64,000 nucleotides of DNA from Burkholderia metallica (lineage in GTDB: Bacteria > Pseudomonadota > Gammaproteobacteria > Burkholderiales > Burkholderiaceae). Below, in pieces: positions 46,558 to 55,935 of the stretch. The first letter of the stretch is position 1. Every line of letters starts with the position of its first letter. The notes under the pieces are model-generated. The model was not told the origin of the DNA and did no database searches. It saw only the letters and a list, made by a program, of their open reading frames with translations. The stretch is taken from assembly GCF_902832845.1 (NCBI RefSeq), contig NZ_CADFDB010000001.1:1240001-1304000 (forward strand), read 5' to 3'. The position numbers and the translations under genes were made by a program.

Positions 46558-47589
46558 TCACGGCGCGTCGAGCGGCTCCACCGTCACGCCGACCTTCAGC
46601 TCCTGATCCGCGCCGCCGCCGCGGATCACGCCGCGCAGCGGCGTCACGTCCGCATAGTCGCGGCCGATCGACAGCATCACGTAGTCGTCGCCCGGCGCGC
46701 GATCGTTGGTCGGATCGAGCTGCAGCCAGCCGCCGTCCTCGGGCCATGCCGGGTCGTACACGTCGACCCATGCATGCGACGCGTCGGCGCCGATCAGCCG
46801 CGGCTGCCCAGGCGGCGGCTGTGTGAGCAGATAGCCGCTCACGTATCGCGCGGCGAGTCCGAGCGAGCGCAGTGCGCCGATCATCACGTGCGCGAAATCC
46901 TGGCACACGCCCTTGCGCAAGCGCAGCGCATCGAGCGCGGACGTCGTGATGTCGGTGCTGTTCGGCGTATACGCGAAATCGGCATGCACGCGCCGCATCA
47001 GGTCCCACGCGGCCTGCACGAGCGGCCGTTGCGGCGTGAAGCTCGCGGCCGCATACGCGGCGAGTTCGGGATCGCACGCGACGTGCGGCGACGTGAACAC
47101 GAATTCGCTCGCCGGGTCGTAAGGCTGCCCCGCGCGGAACCGCAGGCGGTCGCGCACGGCTTCCCATGCGGTCGCGTGCCCGGCACCGGGATGCGCGATC
47201 GCAGGCGGCGGCGCGCCACGCGCGCCGAGCGACCACACGGGCGGCATCACGCGTACCGTGCTGCGGCTGCGCACGAGCAACGTGTCGTGCGGCTGGTTCA
47301 ACGCGAACGACGCGCGCGCGTTGCCGAACGCATCGATCTCGGTGCCGACCGATTCCGGCACCGGATCGATGTCGAGCGCGAACGACAGCACCTGCTGGCG
47401 CGGCGTGACGAGCGGTTGCAGGCGGGCTTGATGCTGCGCCGATTCGACACGCGCCGCGTAACGGTATTCGGTATCGTGCGTGACACGCAGCAACCGGCCC
47501 GGCGCCACGGCCGTCGCGGCCGGCGCCGGTGTCTTGCGCGTCTCCGCCGCGCCCGGCACCGCTTTCGTCGCGCCTTTCGTCGTCACCAT
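46558..47589 (-). CDS. Transglutaminase-like cysteine protease, module 2
   Basis: The product has 343 residues. After a Pro/Ala linker, an N-terminal beta domain (residues 31-130) leads to the transglutaminase core with a full triad: Cys229 in RKGVCQDFAHVMIGAL, His272 in SHAWVDVYDP and Asp292 in WLQLDPTND. It is therefore likely an active peptidase or transamidase. The start overlaps the ATP-grasp/alpha-E gene by seven bases. In these clusters it is thought to process or attach a peptide made by the ATP-grasp partner (genome-context prediction; substrate unknown). Confidence 0.85.
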   Translation of the reverse strand: MVTTKGATKAVPGAAETRKTPAPAATAVAPGRLLRVTHDTEYRYAARVESAQHQARLQPLVTPRQQVLSFALDIDPVPESVGTEIDAFGNARASFALNQPHDTLLVRSRSTVRVMPPVWSLGARGAPPPAIAHPGAGHATAWEAVRDRLRFRAGQPYDPASEFVFTSPHVACDPELAAYAAASFTPQRPLVQAAWDLMRRVHADFAYTPNSTDITTSALDALRLRKGVCQDFAHVMIGALRSLGLAARYVSGYLLTQPPPGQPRLIGADASHAWVDVYDPAWPEDGGWLQLDPTNDRAPGDDYVMLSIGRDYADVTPLRGVIRGGGADQELKVGVTVEPLDAP

Positions 47590-50231
47590 AGCGTCCTGCC
47601 CGCCTCGCGCACGTGGCTGAAATAGCGCTCGCCGATCCGGTTCGACAGTTCCCGGACCGCCTTCACCGTCGTGTCGAGCGCATCGAGCAGCGTGTCGTGC
47701 CGGCCGCCGTCCGTGGTCTCGCACAGCTCGTGCAGCGACCACGTGGGCACGTCGGGAATCGTCTCGGCCAGCTCGGACAGCGCGTAGCCTTCGCTGCGCT
47801 CGACCTTCGTCAGCCGGCCGCGCAGCGCCTGCACGACCCAGCCGAGCGAGCGCGGGTTGTCGGTATCGAGCACGACGAGCGACAGCAGCGGCGCCACGTC
47901 GAAGCCGCGCTGGAACCGCGACCGGAACGTGATCGTGCTGTCGAACAGCTCCAGCACGAGCTCGAAGCCGTCCTGCCGGTGCACCGCGCCTTCGTCGAAC
48001 GCGAATTTCAGCACACTGCCCAGGAAGTCCAGCCGGTCGATCTGCCGGCCGATCGACAGCAGGCGCCAGCCGTCGTCGCGCGTCATGTTGTCGGTCTGCG
48101 CGCCCGTGATCGCACCGAGCAGCAGGCCGACGCGCTCCAGCAACTGCAGCGCCTCGTTGCCGATCTGCTCCTCGGCTTCGGGCTGGCCCGCGCTGTCCGC
48201 GAACAGCTGGGTCGCGTCGTCGATCAGCCGCCACTGGTCGCTCGACAGCCGTTCGCGGATCGCGGCGGCAGCGCCGCGCATCCCGAACAGGCACGACGCG
48301 ATGCCCGACGTGCGATCCGCGCCGCGCGTGAGCGCCGTCGCGAGCGCGTGCTGGAACGCGCGCGGCGCATCGACGGCGTTCGGCGCATCGGCCGCGATCA
48401 GGCCCGTGTCGCGGCACAACGTATCGATGAGTTCGAGATGCGCGGGGCTGTCGACGTCGTCCTCGCCGCGCAGCCGTTCGAGCGCCGCACGCGCGAGGCG
48501 CATCAGGTTGGTCGCGCGCTCGGTATAGCGACCGAGCCAGAACAGGTTCTCGGCCGCGCGACTCGCGATCGCGCGCGGCTGCTCGACGAGGTCGTCGGGG
48601 CCGAGGTGCGTCTGCAGCAGCGTCGTCGGATCGACGATGCCCTCGGTCATCACCCACGTATCGACGGTGCTGCCGCCGCGCGGCATCGGCGCGTTGAACA
48701 GCGTATCGCGCATGCCGACCCGCGACAGTCCGCCCGGCAGCAGCCGCCAGCGCTGCGCACCGTCGGCGAGCGCGAACACGCGCAGCAGCAGCGGCTTCGG
48801 CACGATGCGCGCGCTGCCGGGGCCGTCGGGCGCGTCCTGGCGCGGCCAGGTCGGCGCCTGCGACAGCGGCAGGTCGGCCTGCACCGTGTAGTGCTCGGGC
48901 CGCGCGAGAATTCGCGCGCGCCACTCGGCGAGCTGCGCCTGCGTGAGCCGCGCGCCGATCACCGGCTCGAACGCGCCGCCGGCCTGCACGTCGGATGGAT
49001 AGGATGCCTTCACGATGCCGCGCGCGAGCTGCGGCAACGCGTCGTCGCACGCGGCCGCCTCGCCGCACCACCACGAATGCACGGCCGGCAGCGTCAGCGT
49101 TTCGCCGAGCAGCCCTTCCGCGAGACGCGGCATGAAGCCGAGCATCGCCGGCGATTCGAGGAAGCCCGAACCCGGTGCATTCGCGAGCAGCACGTTGCCC
49201 GCGCGCACGGCCTGCAGCAGCCCCGGCACGCCGAGCATCGAATCGGGCCGCAGTTCGAGCGGGTCGAGCCACGCGTCGTCGACGCGCCGCAGGATGCCGT
49301 GCACGGGTTCGAGCCCGCGCAGCGTCTTCAGGAACACGCAGTTGTCGCGCGCGGTCAGGTCGCCGCCTTCGACGAGCGTGAGGCCGAGGTAGCGTGCGAG
49401 ATACGCCTGCTCGAAATACGTCGCGCTGTGCGGCCCGGGCGTGAGCAGCACGATCCGCGAATTCCTGCGGGCCGGGCTGAGCGCCTGCATGCTCTGCAGC
49501 AGCGCGCGGTACGCGGACGCGAGCCGCTGCACGCGCAGCCCGCGAAATCCGCTCGGAAAGAGCCGCGACACGATCAGCCGGTTTTCGAGCAGATAACCGA
49601 GGCCGGCCGCGCCCTGCGTGTGCTGCGCGACGATCCGCCACTGCCCGTCCGGGCCGCGCGCGAGATCGAATGCGACGACGTGCAGCCAGGTATCTCCCGG
49701 CACGCGCGCGCCGCGCATCGCACGCAGGTAGCCGGGATGGCCGGTCACGAGCGCCGGCGGCAGCAGCCCGCGCTCGAGGATGGTTTGCGGCCCGTACAGG
49801 TCGGCCAGCGTCGCGTTGAGCAGCCGCACGCGCTGCAGCACGCCGCGCTCGATCCCGACCCAGTCCTCGGGCGTGACGATCAGCGGCAGCAGGTCGAGCG
49901 ACCACGGCCCGGCCGCGCCGTCTCCGGCGCGCTGCTCGTGCAACTGATAGAACAGCCCGTTCTCGCGCATGCGCCGGTGCAGCGCATCGGCGCGCCGGTC
50001 GAGATCGGCCACGCCGTCGCTGCCGATCGACGTGAAGAAGCTGCGCCACGCGGGCGCGAGCGCAGGCGCGGTCAGGCCGGCCGCGCTCCCGCGCAGTTCG
50101 TCGTAGCGGCCGGCGGCGGCCGGCGCCGCGAGCGCGGCGGCCAGTTCGGCGGCATCCGGCTGCGCGCCGGTATCGAAAAGCGTGGGCATCGCGTCGAGGG
50201 CGGCGAGATGATCGGTGTCAATGGGCGGCAA
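47583..50231 (-). CDS. Circularly permuted ATP-grasp fused to alpha-E domain
   Basis: The product has 882 residues. Residues about 60-520 are a circularly permuted ATP-grasp amidoligase. Residues about 560-870 are the all-helical alpha-E domain (AENLFWLGRYTERATNLMRL). The usual E-D-N metal motif reads A202-Q203-H204 here, although the following LENRLIVSRLF is kept. EPVIGARLTQAQL fits the family end. The altered motif raises doubt about ATP-dependent ligation by this copy. It lies between two transglutaminase-type genes in one direction. Confidence 0.82.
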   Translation of the reverse strand: MPPIDTDHLAALDAMPTLFDTGAQPDAAELAAALAAPAAAGRYDELRGSAAGLTAPALAPAWRSFFTSIGSDGVADLDRRADALHRRMRENGLFYQLHEQRAGDGAAGPWSLDLLPLIVTPEDWVGIERGVLQRVRLLNATLADLYGPQTILERGLLPPALVTGHPGYLRAMRGARVPGDTWLHVVAFDLARGPDGQWRIVAQHTQGAAGLGYLLENRLIVSRLFPSGFRGLRVQRLASAYRALLQSMQALSPARRNSRIVLLTPGPHSATYFEQAYLARYLGLTLVEGGDLTARDNCVFLKTLRGLEPVHGILRRVDDAWLDPLELRPDSMLGVPGLLQAVRAGNVLLANAPGSGFLESPAMLGFMPRLAEGLLGETLTLPAVHSWWCGEAAACDDALPQLARGIVKASYPSDVQAGGAFEPVIGARLTQAQLAEWRARILARPEHYTVQADLPLSQAPTWPRQDAPDGPGSARIVPKPLLLRVFALADGAQRWRLLPGGLSRVGMRDTLFNAPMPRGGSTVDTWVMTEGIVDPTTLLQTHLGPDDLVEQPRAIASRAAENLFWLGRYTERATNLMRLARAALERLRGEDDVDSPAHLELIDTLCRDTGLIAADAPNAVDAPRAFQHALATALTRGADRTSGIASCLFGMRGAAAAIRERLSSDQWRLIDDATQLFADSAGQPEAEEQIGNEALQLLERVGLLLGAITGAQTDNMTRDDGWRLLSIGRQIDRLDFLGSVLKFAFDEGAVHRQDGFELVLELFDSTITFRSRFQRGFDVAPLLSLVVLDTDNPRSLGWVVQALRGRLTKVERSEGYALSELAETIPDVPTWSLHELCETTDGGRHDTLLDALDTTVKAVRELSNRIGERYFSHVREAGRTLW

Positions 50232-50403
50232 GATAGCGTTCCGTCGTCAGGGCGCGACCGCGCACGCGCGCCGCCGCACGGGCGGCAGGCCGCGGCGCGC
50301 GGCCGCAATCTGCCCGCATCCTAGCATTCCGGCCGGGCCGCCAGCGCCCGGCGCGCCCGCGGGTCGCGCACCGCGCATCGTCGTCCGTTCCGTCATCGCC
50401 CGG

Positions 50404-53400
50404 TCACGGCCGCCGCAGGTCGAGCGTAAACGGGAATTCGCGGCTCGGCGCGGCGGCCGCGACGTCCATGCGCCCCGGCGTATGCCCCATCTCGACGAAG
50501 CGGGCGAGCCGGCGGCTCTCGGCCTCGTACGCATTGACGGGAAACGTCGCGTAGTTGCGCCCGCCCGGATGCGCGACGTGATAGCGGCAGCCGCCGAGCG
50601 AGCGTTGCAGCCACGTATCGACGATGTCGAACGTGAGCGGCGCGTGCACACCGATGGTCGGATGCAGCGCGGACGGCGGCGACCACGCCTTGTAGCGCAC
50701 GCCCGCGACGTACTCGCCGACGGTGCCGGTCGGCTGCAGCGGCAGCGCGCGGCCATTGACGGTCACGACGTGGCGGTTGTCGTTCAGGCCCGTCACGCGC
50801 ACTTCGAGCCGCTCGACCGACGAATCGACGTAGCGCACCGTGCCGCCGGGCGCGCCCTCCTCACCCATCACGTGCCACGGCTCCAGCGCGCCGCGCAGCG
50901 ACAGCTGGAGCCCGTTCACCGCGATCTGGCCGAACAGCGGGAAACGGAATTCGAAGTGCGGCGCGAACCACGCGGGATCGAACGCGAAACCGGCGTCGCG
51001 CAGCTCGGTCAGCACGTCGTCGAAATCCATCTGAAGAAACGCGGGCAGCATGAAGCGGTCGTGCAGCGCAGTGCCCCAGCGCGTGAGCGGCGTCGTATAC
51101 GGCGCCGCCCAGAAACGCGCGACCAGCGCGCGCAGCAGCAACTGCTGCACGACGCTCATCCGCGCATGCGGCGGCATCTCGAACGCGCGCAGTTCGAGCA
51201 GCCCGAGCCGGCCGGTCGACGAATCGGGCGAATACAGCTTGTCGATGCAGAACTCGCTGCGGTGCGTGTTGCCGGTCACGTCGATCAGCAGGTTGCGCAG
51301 CACGCGGTCGACGAGCCACGGCGGCATGTCCTGCCCGCGCAGCAGCGTGTTGCGCTGGATCTCCGCGAACGCGATGTCGAGCTCGTAGAGCTGGTCGTTG
51401 CGCGCTTCGTCGACACGCGGCGCCTGGCTCGTCGGCCCGATGAACAGCCCGGAGAACAGGTACGACAGCGACGGGTGGTTGTGCCAGTACGCGATCAGGC
51501 TCGCGAGCAGGTCCGGGCGGCGCAGGAACGGGCTGTCGGCCGGCGTCGCGCCGCCGAGCACGACGTGGTTGCCGCCGCCCGTGCCTACGTGGCGGCCGTC
51601 GACCATGAACTTCTCGCTGGAGAGCCGCGACTGCCACGCGGCGTCGTACAGGAATTCGGTGTGGTCGACGAGCTCGTCGAAGTTCGTGGCCGGATGGATG
51701 TTCACCTCGATCACGCCGGGGTCGGGCGTCACCTGCAGCATCTTCAGCCGCGCGTCGCGCGGCGGCGGATAGCCTTCGAGCACGAGCTTCACGCCGAGCG
51801 CATGCGCGGTCAGCTCGATCGCGGCGAGCAGGTCGAGATAATCCTCGAGCGCGGCGAGCGGCGGCATGAACAGGTACAGGATGCCGTTGCGCACTTCGAC
51901 GCACAGAGCGGTGCGCGTGATCCACGCGGCCGACTCGAAGCGCGCCGGCACGCGGCTCGCGTCGCGCGCGGCCGGTCCGCCGTTGCGGGCCGCGCCGTCG
52001 TCGCGCCACTGCATTACGGTCGGCGCGGTTGCGTCGCGATGCACGCCGGACAGGTAGCGCGGCGCATCGGCCGGGCCCGCATGGCGCGCGCGGATCGCGT
52101 CCGCGTTCGGCAACGCGTCGCGCGGCGCGAACGGATCCCGCTCGACGAGATACGGATGGTCGGCACGGCTCGCCCACGGCAGCGAATCGAGCGGCAGCCG
52201 GTAGCCCATCGGCGAATCGCCGGGCACGAGGTACATCCGCTCGTCGCGGAAGAACCACGGGCCCGTCTGCCAGCGCGGCCCGTCGAGGCCCGGCCGATCG
52301 CGGCCCGGTGCATCGTCCGCGCGCTTCACCGGCAGCACGTAGCCGACCACGCTGTCGAGCTGCTGCTCGAACACCTTGCGCAGCCGCGCGCGCTCGAGCT
52401 CGTCGTCGAGCCGCGAGTCGAACGGATCGACGTTGACCGGCAGCCGGCGCTCGCGCCACAGGTAGTACCAGACGTCCTCGTAACCCGGCCGGATGAATTC
52501 GCCGGTCAGGTTCAGCCGCGCGGCCAGCGCATCGATGAAGCGCTTCGCGTCGTCGGTCGTGTACGCGGACGGCTCGCGCTCGTCGGCGAACAGCGACGGA
52601 TCGTGCCACACGGGCTGGCCGTCCGCGCGCCAGAAGATCGACAGCGCCCAGCGCGGCAGCTGCTCGCCCGGATACCACTTGCCCTGCCCGAAATGCAGGA
52701 AGCCGCCTTCGCCGTATTCGGCGCGCAGCCGCTGCACGAGTTCGGTCGCATAGCCGCGCTTGGTCGGGCCGAGCGCGTCGGTGTTCCATTCGGCGCCGTC
52801 GCGATCGTCGATCGACACGAAGGTCGGCTCGCCGCCCTGCGTGAGCCGCACGTCGCCGGCCGCCAGCGCGCCGTCGACGTGCGCGCCGAGCGCGCGCACC
52901 GCATCCCATTGCGATTCCGTATACGGCTTCGTCACACGCGGCGATTCGTACACGCGCGCCACGGCCATCTCGTGCTCGAACGACACCTCGCACTCGTCGA
53001 TCAGCCCCTCGACCGGCGCGGCACTGGTCGGCTGCGGCGTGCAGGCCAGCGGAATGTGGCCCTCGCCGGCGAGCAGGCCCGAGGTCGGATCGAAGCCGAT
53101 CCAGCCGGCGCCGGGCAGGTACACCTCGCACCATGCGTGCAGGTCGGTGAAATCGACCGACGTGCCGCTCGGGCCGTCGAGCGACTTCACGTCGGGCGTG
53201 AGCTGGATCAGGTAGCCCGACACGAAGCGCGCGGCGATGCCCAGATGCCGGCACAGCTGCACGAGCAGCCACGCGCTGTCGCGGCACGAGCCCGATGCGA
53301 GTTCGAGCGTCTGCTCGGGCGTCTGCACGCCCGGCTCCATCCGCACCAGATAGCCGATATCGCGCTGCAACTGCTGGTTCAGCGCGACGAGGAAGTTCAC

Positions 53401-53832
53401 GGTGCCGGCCGGCGTGCGGTCGACGCCGTCGACATACGCGCGGAACAGCGGCGCCGCACTCGTCTGCGGGTCGCGGGCGAGATACGGCGCGAGCTCGGTC
53501 TTCAGCGCGTCGTCATAGCTGAACGGGTATTGCTCGGCGCTCGCTTCGAGGAAGAAGTCGAACGGGTTGTACACCGACATCTCGGCGACCAGGTCGATCG
53601 TGATCTCGAAGTGCTCGGTGCGCTCCGGAAACACGAGCCGCGCGAGATAGTTCGAGAACGGGTCCTGCTGCCAGTTGATGAAGTGCTGCGCGGGCTCGAC
53701 CGTCATCGAATACGCGAGGATCGGCGTCCGGCAGTGCGGCGCGGGACGCAGACGCACGACCTGCGGGCCGAGGTTGACGAGCCGGTCGTAGCGATAGCGG
53801 GTGGTGTGATGCAGCGCGACGTGGATGGACAT
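50404..53832 (-). CDS. Large transglutaminase/DUF2126 protein
   Basis: The product has 1142 residues. The N-terminal 300 residues are a transglutaminase-like domain with triad Cys183 (ASGSCRDSAWLLVQ), His232 (FTDLHAWCEVYLPG) and Asp248 (WIGFDPTSG). The remaining 800 residues match DUF2126. Recognisable blocks are LTQGGEPTFVSIDDRDGAEW, FHFG-like LHFGQGKWYPGEQLPRWALS and MPPLAALEDYLDLLAAIELT. DUF2126 is related to carboxylate-amine ligases of the glutamine-synthetase-like fold, so this protein may both form and cut amide bonds. A frame of over 1200 codons on the opposite strand is a codon-bias shadow. Confidence 0.85.
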   Translation of the reverse strand: MSIHVALHHTTRYRYDRLVNLGPQVVRLRPAPHCRTPILAYSMTVEPAQHFINWQQDPFSNYLARLVFPERTEHFEITIDLVAEMSVYNPFDFFLEASAEQYPFSYDDALKTELAPYLARDPQTSAAPLFRAYVDGVDRTPAGTVNFLVALNQQLQRDIGYLVRMEPGVQTPEQTLELASGSCRDSAWLLVQLCRHLGIAARFVSGYLIQLTPDVKSLDGPSGTSVDFTDLHAWCEVYLPGAGWIGFDPTSGLLAGEGHIPLACTPQPTSAAPVEGLIDECEVSFEHEMAVARVYESPRVTKPYTESQWDAVRALGAHVDGALAAGDVRLTQGGEPTFVSIDDRDGAEWNTDALGPTKRGYATELVQRLRAEYGEGGFLHFGQGKWYPGEQLPRWALSIFWRADGQPVWHDPSLFADEREPSAYTTDDAKRFIDALAARLNLTGEFIRPGYEDVWYYLWRERRLPVNVDPFDSRLDDELERARLRKVFEQQLDSVVGYVLPVKRADDAPGRDRPGLDGPRWQTGPWFFRDERMYLVPGDSPMGYRLPLDSLPWASRADHPYLVERDPFAPRDALPNADAIRARHAGPADAPRYLSGVHRDATAPTVMQWRDDGAARNGGPAARDASRVPARFESAAWITRTALCVEVRNGILYLFMPPLAALEDYLDLLAAIELTAHALGVKLVLEGYPPPRDARLKMLQVTPDPGVIEVNIHPATNFDELVDHTEFLYDAAWQSRLSSEKFMVDGRHVGTGGGNHVVLGGATPADSPFLRRPDLLASLIAYWHNHPSLSYLFSGLFIGPTSQAPRVDEARNDQLYELDIAFAEIQRNTLLRGQDMPPWLVDRVLRNLLIDVTGNTHRSEFCIDKLYSPDSSTGRLGLLELRAFEMPPHARMSVVQQLLLRALVARFWAAPYTTPLTRWGTALHDRFMLPAFLQMDFDDVLTELRDAGFAFDPAWFAPHFEFRFPLFGQIAVNGLQLSLRGALEPWHVMGEEGAPGGTVRYVDSSVERLEVRVTGLNDNRHVVTVNGRALPLQPTGTVGEYVAGVRYKAWSPPSALHPTIGVHAPLTFDIVDTWLQRSLGGCRYHVAHPGGRNYATFPVNAYEAESRRLARFVEMGHTPGRMDVAAAAPSREFPFTLDLRRP

Positions 53833-53941
53833 GGGAGCTCGATTCGGGTTGGGGTCGGTTCACGTCAGGCCGGCCGCGCGCGCCGCGTCGGCTGCGACGC
53901 GGCGGCATGGCGTGGCGGATTCGGCGAAAGCGCGCGCCGGG

Positions 53942-54925
53942 TCAGACCAGTTCCGGCGTCTGCACGACGCTGATCTCGAGGCCGACGGCCGTCGCGCCGA
54001 GCCCCGTCACCGGCTGCGCGTCGCGATAGTCGAGGCCGACCGCGATGCGCACGTAGCGCTCGTCCGGGCAGCGATTCATGAACGGATCGAACCCGACCCA
54101 GCCGAGCCCCTCGACATAGGCCTCGGCCCACGCATGGCCGGCCGGCTGCTGCATCAGCGCGGCGGCCTGCGGCTGCGCGCCGAGCGCCGGTTGCGGCACC
54201 CCCTGCGATTGCGACTGCACGGCGTGCGACGCGCCGAGCACCTGCTGCATGCCGTCGCCGGTCTGCAGCGCCAGCGCGGCTTCTTCTTCGTCGTCGCCCG
54301 TGTTCTGCTTCGCGTCGGCGATGCGCTGCATCGCGTTGTCGGCCAGCACGTAGCCCGAGATGTAGCGCGCGGGAATCTTCAGCACGCGTGCGGCCGCGAT
54401 GAACGCATGCGCATGGTCGCGGCTCGTGCCCTCGCCGCTTTGCAGCGCGGTTTCCGCGTCGACGGGCGCGTCGGCGGCCAGGTTCGGCGCATACGCGATG
54501 CGGTCGTGCACTTCCGTCATCAGCCAGTGCAGCGCGTCGAGGCTGCGCGGCTCGATCGGCAGCGCCTGCGTGAGCGCGCGCACGGTGTCGCCCGCCTTCG
54601 TGAGCGCGGTTTCGCGCTCGAAGATCCACGGCGGCGCATAACCTTCAGGATTGCCGAGAATACCCGCGCGGTCCTGCGTCTCGACTACGCCGGCCGCGAC
54701 GACGACGACCTCGGCCTTCGCGCCGCGGTCGTGCCGCACGAGGTCGATCCGGTTGCCGAACCCGTCGTCGTAAGACAGCGTCGGCTCGACGCCGTCGATC
54801 GTGACCTGCCATGCGCGCACCGTCTGCCCGGGGCCGGACTGCGGGCGCAGCCGCAGCCGCTGCAGCGCATGGGTGGCTTGATCGTCGAACCGGTAACGCG
54901 AGATGTGTCGAATGGCGAGTCGCAT
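53942..54925 (-). CDS. Transglutaminase-like protein, module 1, with Ser in place of catalytic Cys
   Basis: The product has 327 residues starting MRLAIRHISRYRFDDQATHA. Domain layout matches the active paralogue at 46558, including the His (His264 in AGHAWAEAY) and Asp (Asp280 in WVGFDPFMN). The nucleophile position reads GEGTSRDHAHAF, with Ser168 (AGC) where family members have Cys (TGC). An insertion of about 60 residues rich in Gln, Ala and Glu (about 200-260) separates this site from the His. It may be inactive, a binding protein, or a Ser variant. It follows the alpha-E gene by nine bases. Confidence 0.82.
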   Translation of the reverse strand: MRLAIRHISRYRFDDQATHALQRLRLRPQSGPGQTVRAWQVTIDGVEPTLSYDDGFGNRIDLVRHDRGAKAEVVVVAAGVVETQDRAGILGNPEGYAPPWIFERETALTKAGDTVRALTQALPIEPRSLDALHWLMTEVHDRIAYAPNLAADAPVDAETALQSGEGTSRDHAHAFIAAARVLKIPARYISGYVLADNAMQRIADAKQNTGDDEEEAALALQTGDGMQQVLGASHAVQSQSQGVPQPALGAQPQAAALMQQPAGHAWAEAYVEGLGWVGFDPFMNRCPDERYVRIAVGLDYRDAQPVTGLGATAVGLEISVVQTPELV

Positions 54926-54933
54926 GGCAAGTC

Positions 54934-55875
54934 TCAGTCGAAGTTGTAAGCCTGGGCGATTTCGAGCCCGAGGCTGTTGTTGCGGCCGATGAAGTCGGTC
55001 AGGAACTCGTGCAGGCCGCTCTTGAAGATCCGCTCGACCGAGGTATCGGACAGCATCTGCAGGATCTTCGCGGCCGTGTCGTGACACGGGTGTGTCACGC
55101 CGTAATCCTTCGCGAGCAGGTTCAGGCTCGACACGACCCGCCCGTAGCAATAGCGCAGCGAGCGCGGCATGCGGCCGTTCAGGATCAGGTAGTCGGCGAT
55201 GTTCAGCGGCTTGTACTGCACGTCGTACACCCAGCGGTACGAACGGTGCGCGGCGACGCAGCGCAGGATGGTCTCCCACTGGTAGTTGTCGAGGATCGTG
55301 CCGACGTGCGACACCGACGGCAGCAGCAGGTGGTATTTGACGTCGATGATCCGCGCGGTGTTGTCCGCACGCTCGACGAACGCGCCGATCTGCGCGAAAT
55401 CGAAGATCTCGTTGCGCAGCATCGTGCTGTAGAAGCTGCCGAGGATCAGCGCGGTTTCGCGCTTCACCTCGTCGAGCACGGCCGGCAGCGCGCTTTCCGG
55501 CACCGGTTGCGCCAGGGCGCGGCGCAGCGCGAGCCATGCGCCGTTCACGCTCTCCCACGCCTCCCGCGTGAGCGCCGTGCGCACCATCCGCGCGTTCGAG
55601 CGCGCGGCCTCGATACACGACAGCACGCTCGACGGGTTGTCGCGGTCGCGCAGCAGGTAGTCGGTCACGGTATCGGCCGCATACGCGTCGTATTTCTGCC
55701 GGTAGCCGTGATCGGTGCCCGAGCTGACGAGCACCGACGACCATTCGGCCGGCGCGTCGGACGTGCGCGTGAGCGCCATCCGCAGCCCGGCATCGACGAT
55801 GCGCGCGATGTTCTCCGCGCGCTCGATATAGCGGTACATCCAGTAGAGCCCGCTCGCAGTACGTCCCAGAAGCAT
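54934..55875 (-). CDS. Stand-alone alpha-E domain protein
   Basis: The product has 313 residues starting MLLGRTASGLYWMYRYIERA. It is all-helical, with the repeated R-x2-E-R-A/D-N-x-A-R pattern (RYIERAENIARIVDA and AFVERADNTARIIDV), which is the alpha-E signature. The domain is found next to circularly permuted ATP-grasp proteins and is expected to bind the growing or finished peptide. It lies 60 bases after the ATP-grasp gene and nine before the transglutaminase gene. Confidence 0.85.
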   Translation of the reverse strand: MLLGRTASGLYWMYRYIERAENIARIVDAGLRMALTRTSDAPAEWSSVLVSSGTDHGYRQKYDAYAADTVTDYLLRDRDNPSSVLSCIEAARSNARMVRTALTREAWESVNGAWLALRRALAQPVPESALPAVLDEVKRETALILGSFYSTMLRNEIFDFAQIGAFVERADNTARIIDVKYHLLLPSVSHVGTILDNYQWETILRCVAAHRSYRWVYDVQYKPLNIADYLILNGRMPRSLRYCYGRVVSSLNLLAKDYGVTHPCHDTAAKILQMLSDTSVERIFKSGLHEFLTDFIGRNNSLGLEIAQAYNFD

Positions 55876-55935
55876 CTCGTGTCCACTCCGTCTTCGTTCG
55901 GTTCGCGCGCCGGTGCCGGCGCGGTCGTGTCCGGC

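Noticed and set aside
46558-50049. Possible 1163-residue fusion of the transglutaminase with upstream sequence
   Set aside because: Only the last 343 codons encode family sequence. The upstream part is a shadow frame of the ATP-grasp/alpha-E gene, and a proper ATG exists at 47589.
50215-53973. Open frame of over 1200 codons on the plus strand
   Set aside because: It is the exact antisense of the transglutaminase/DUF2126 gene. In GC-rich DNA with strong third-position bias the opposite frame stays open; its translation is Arg/Ala/His-rich and without domains.
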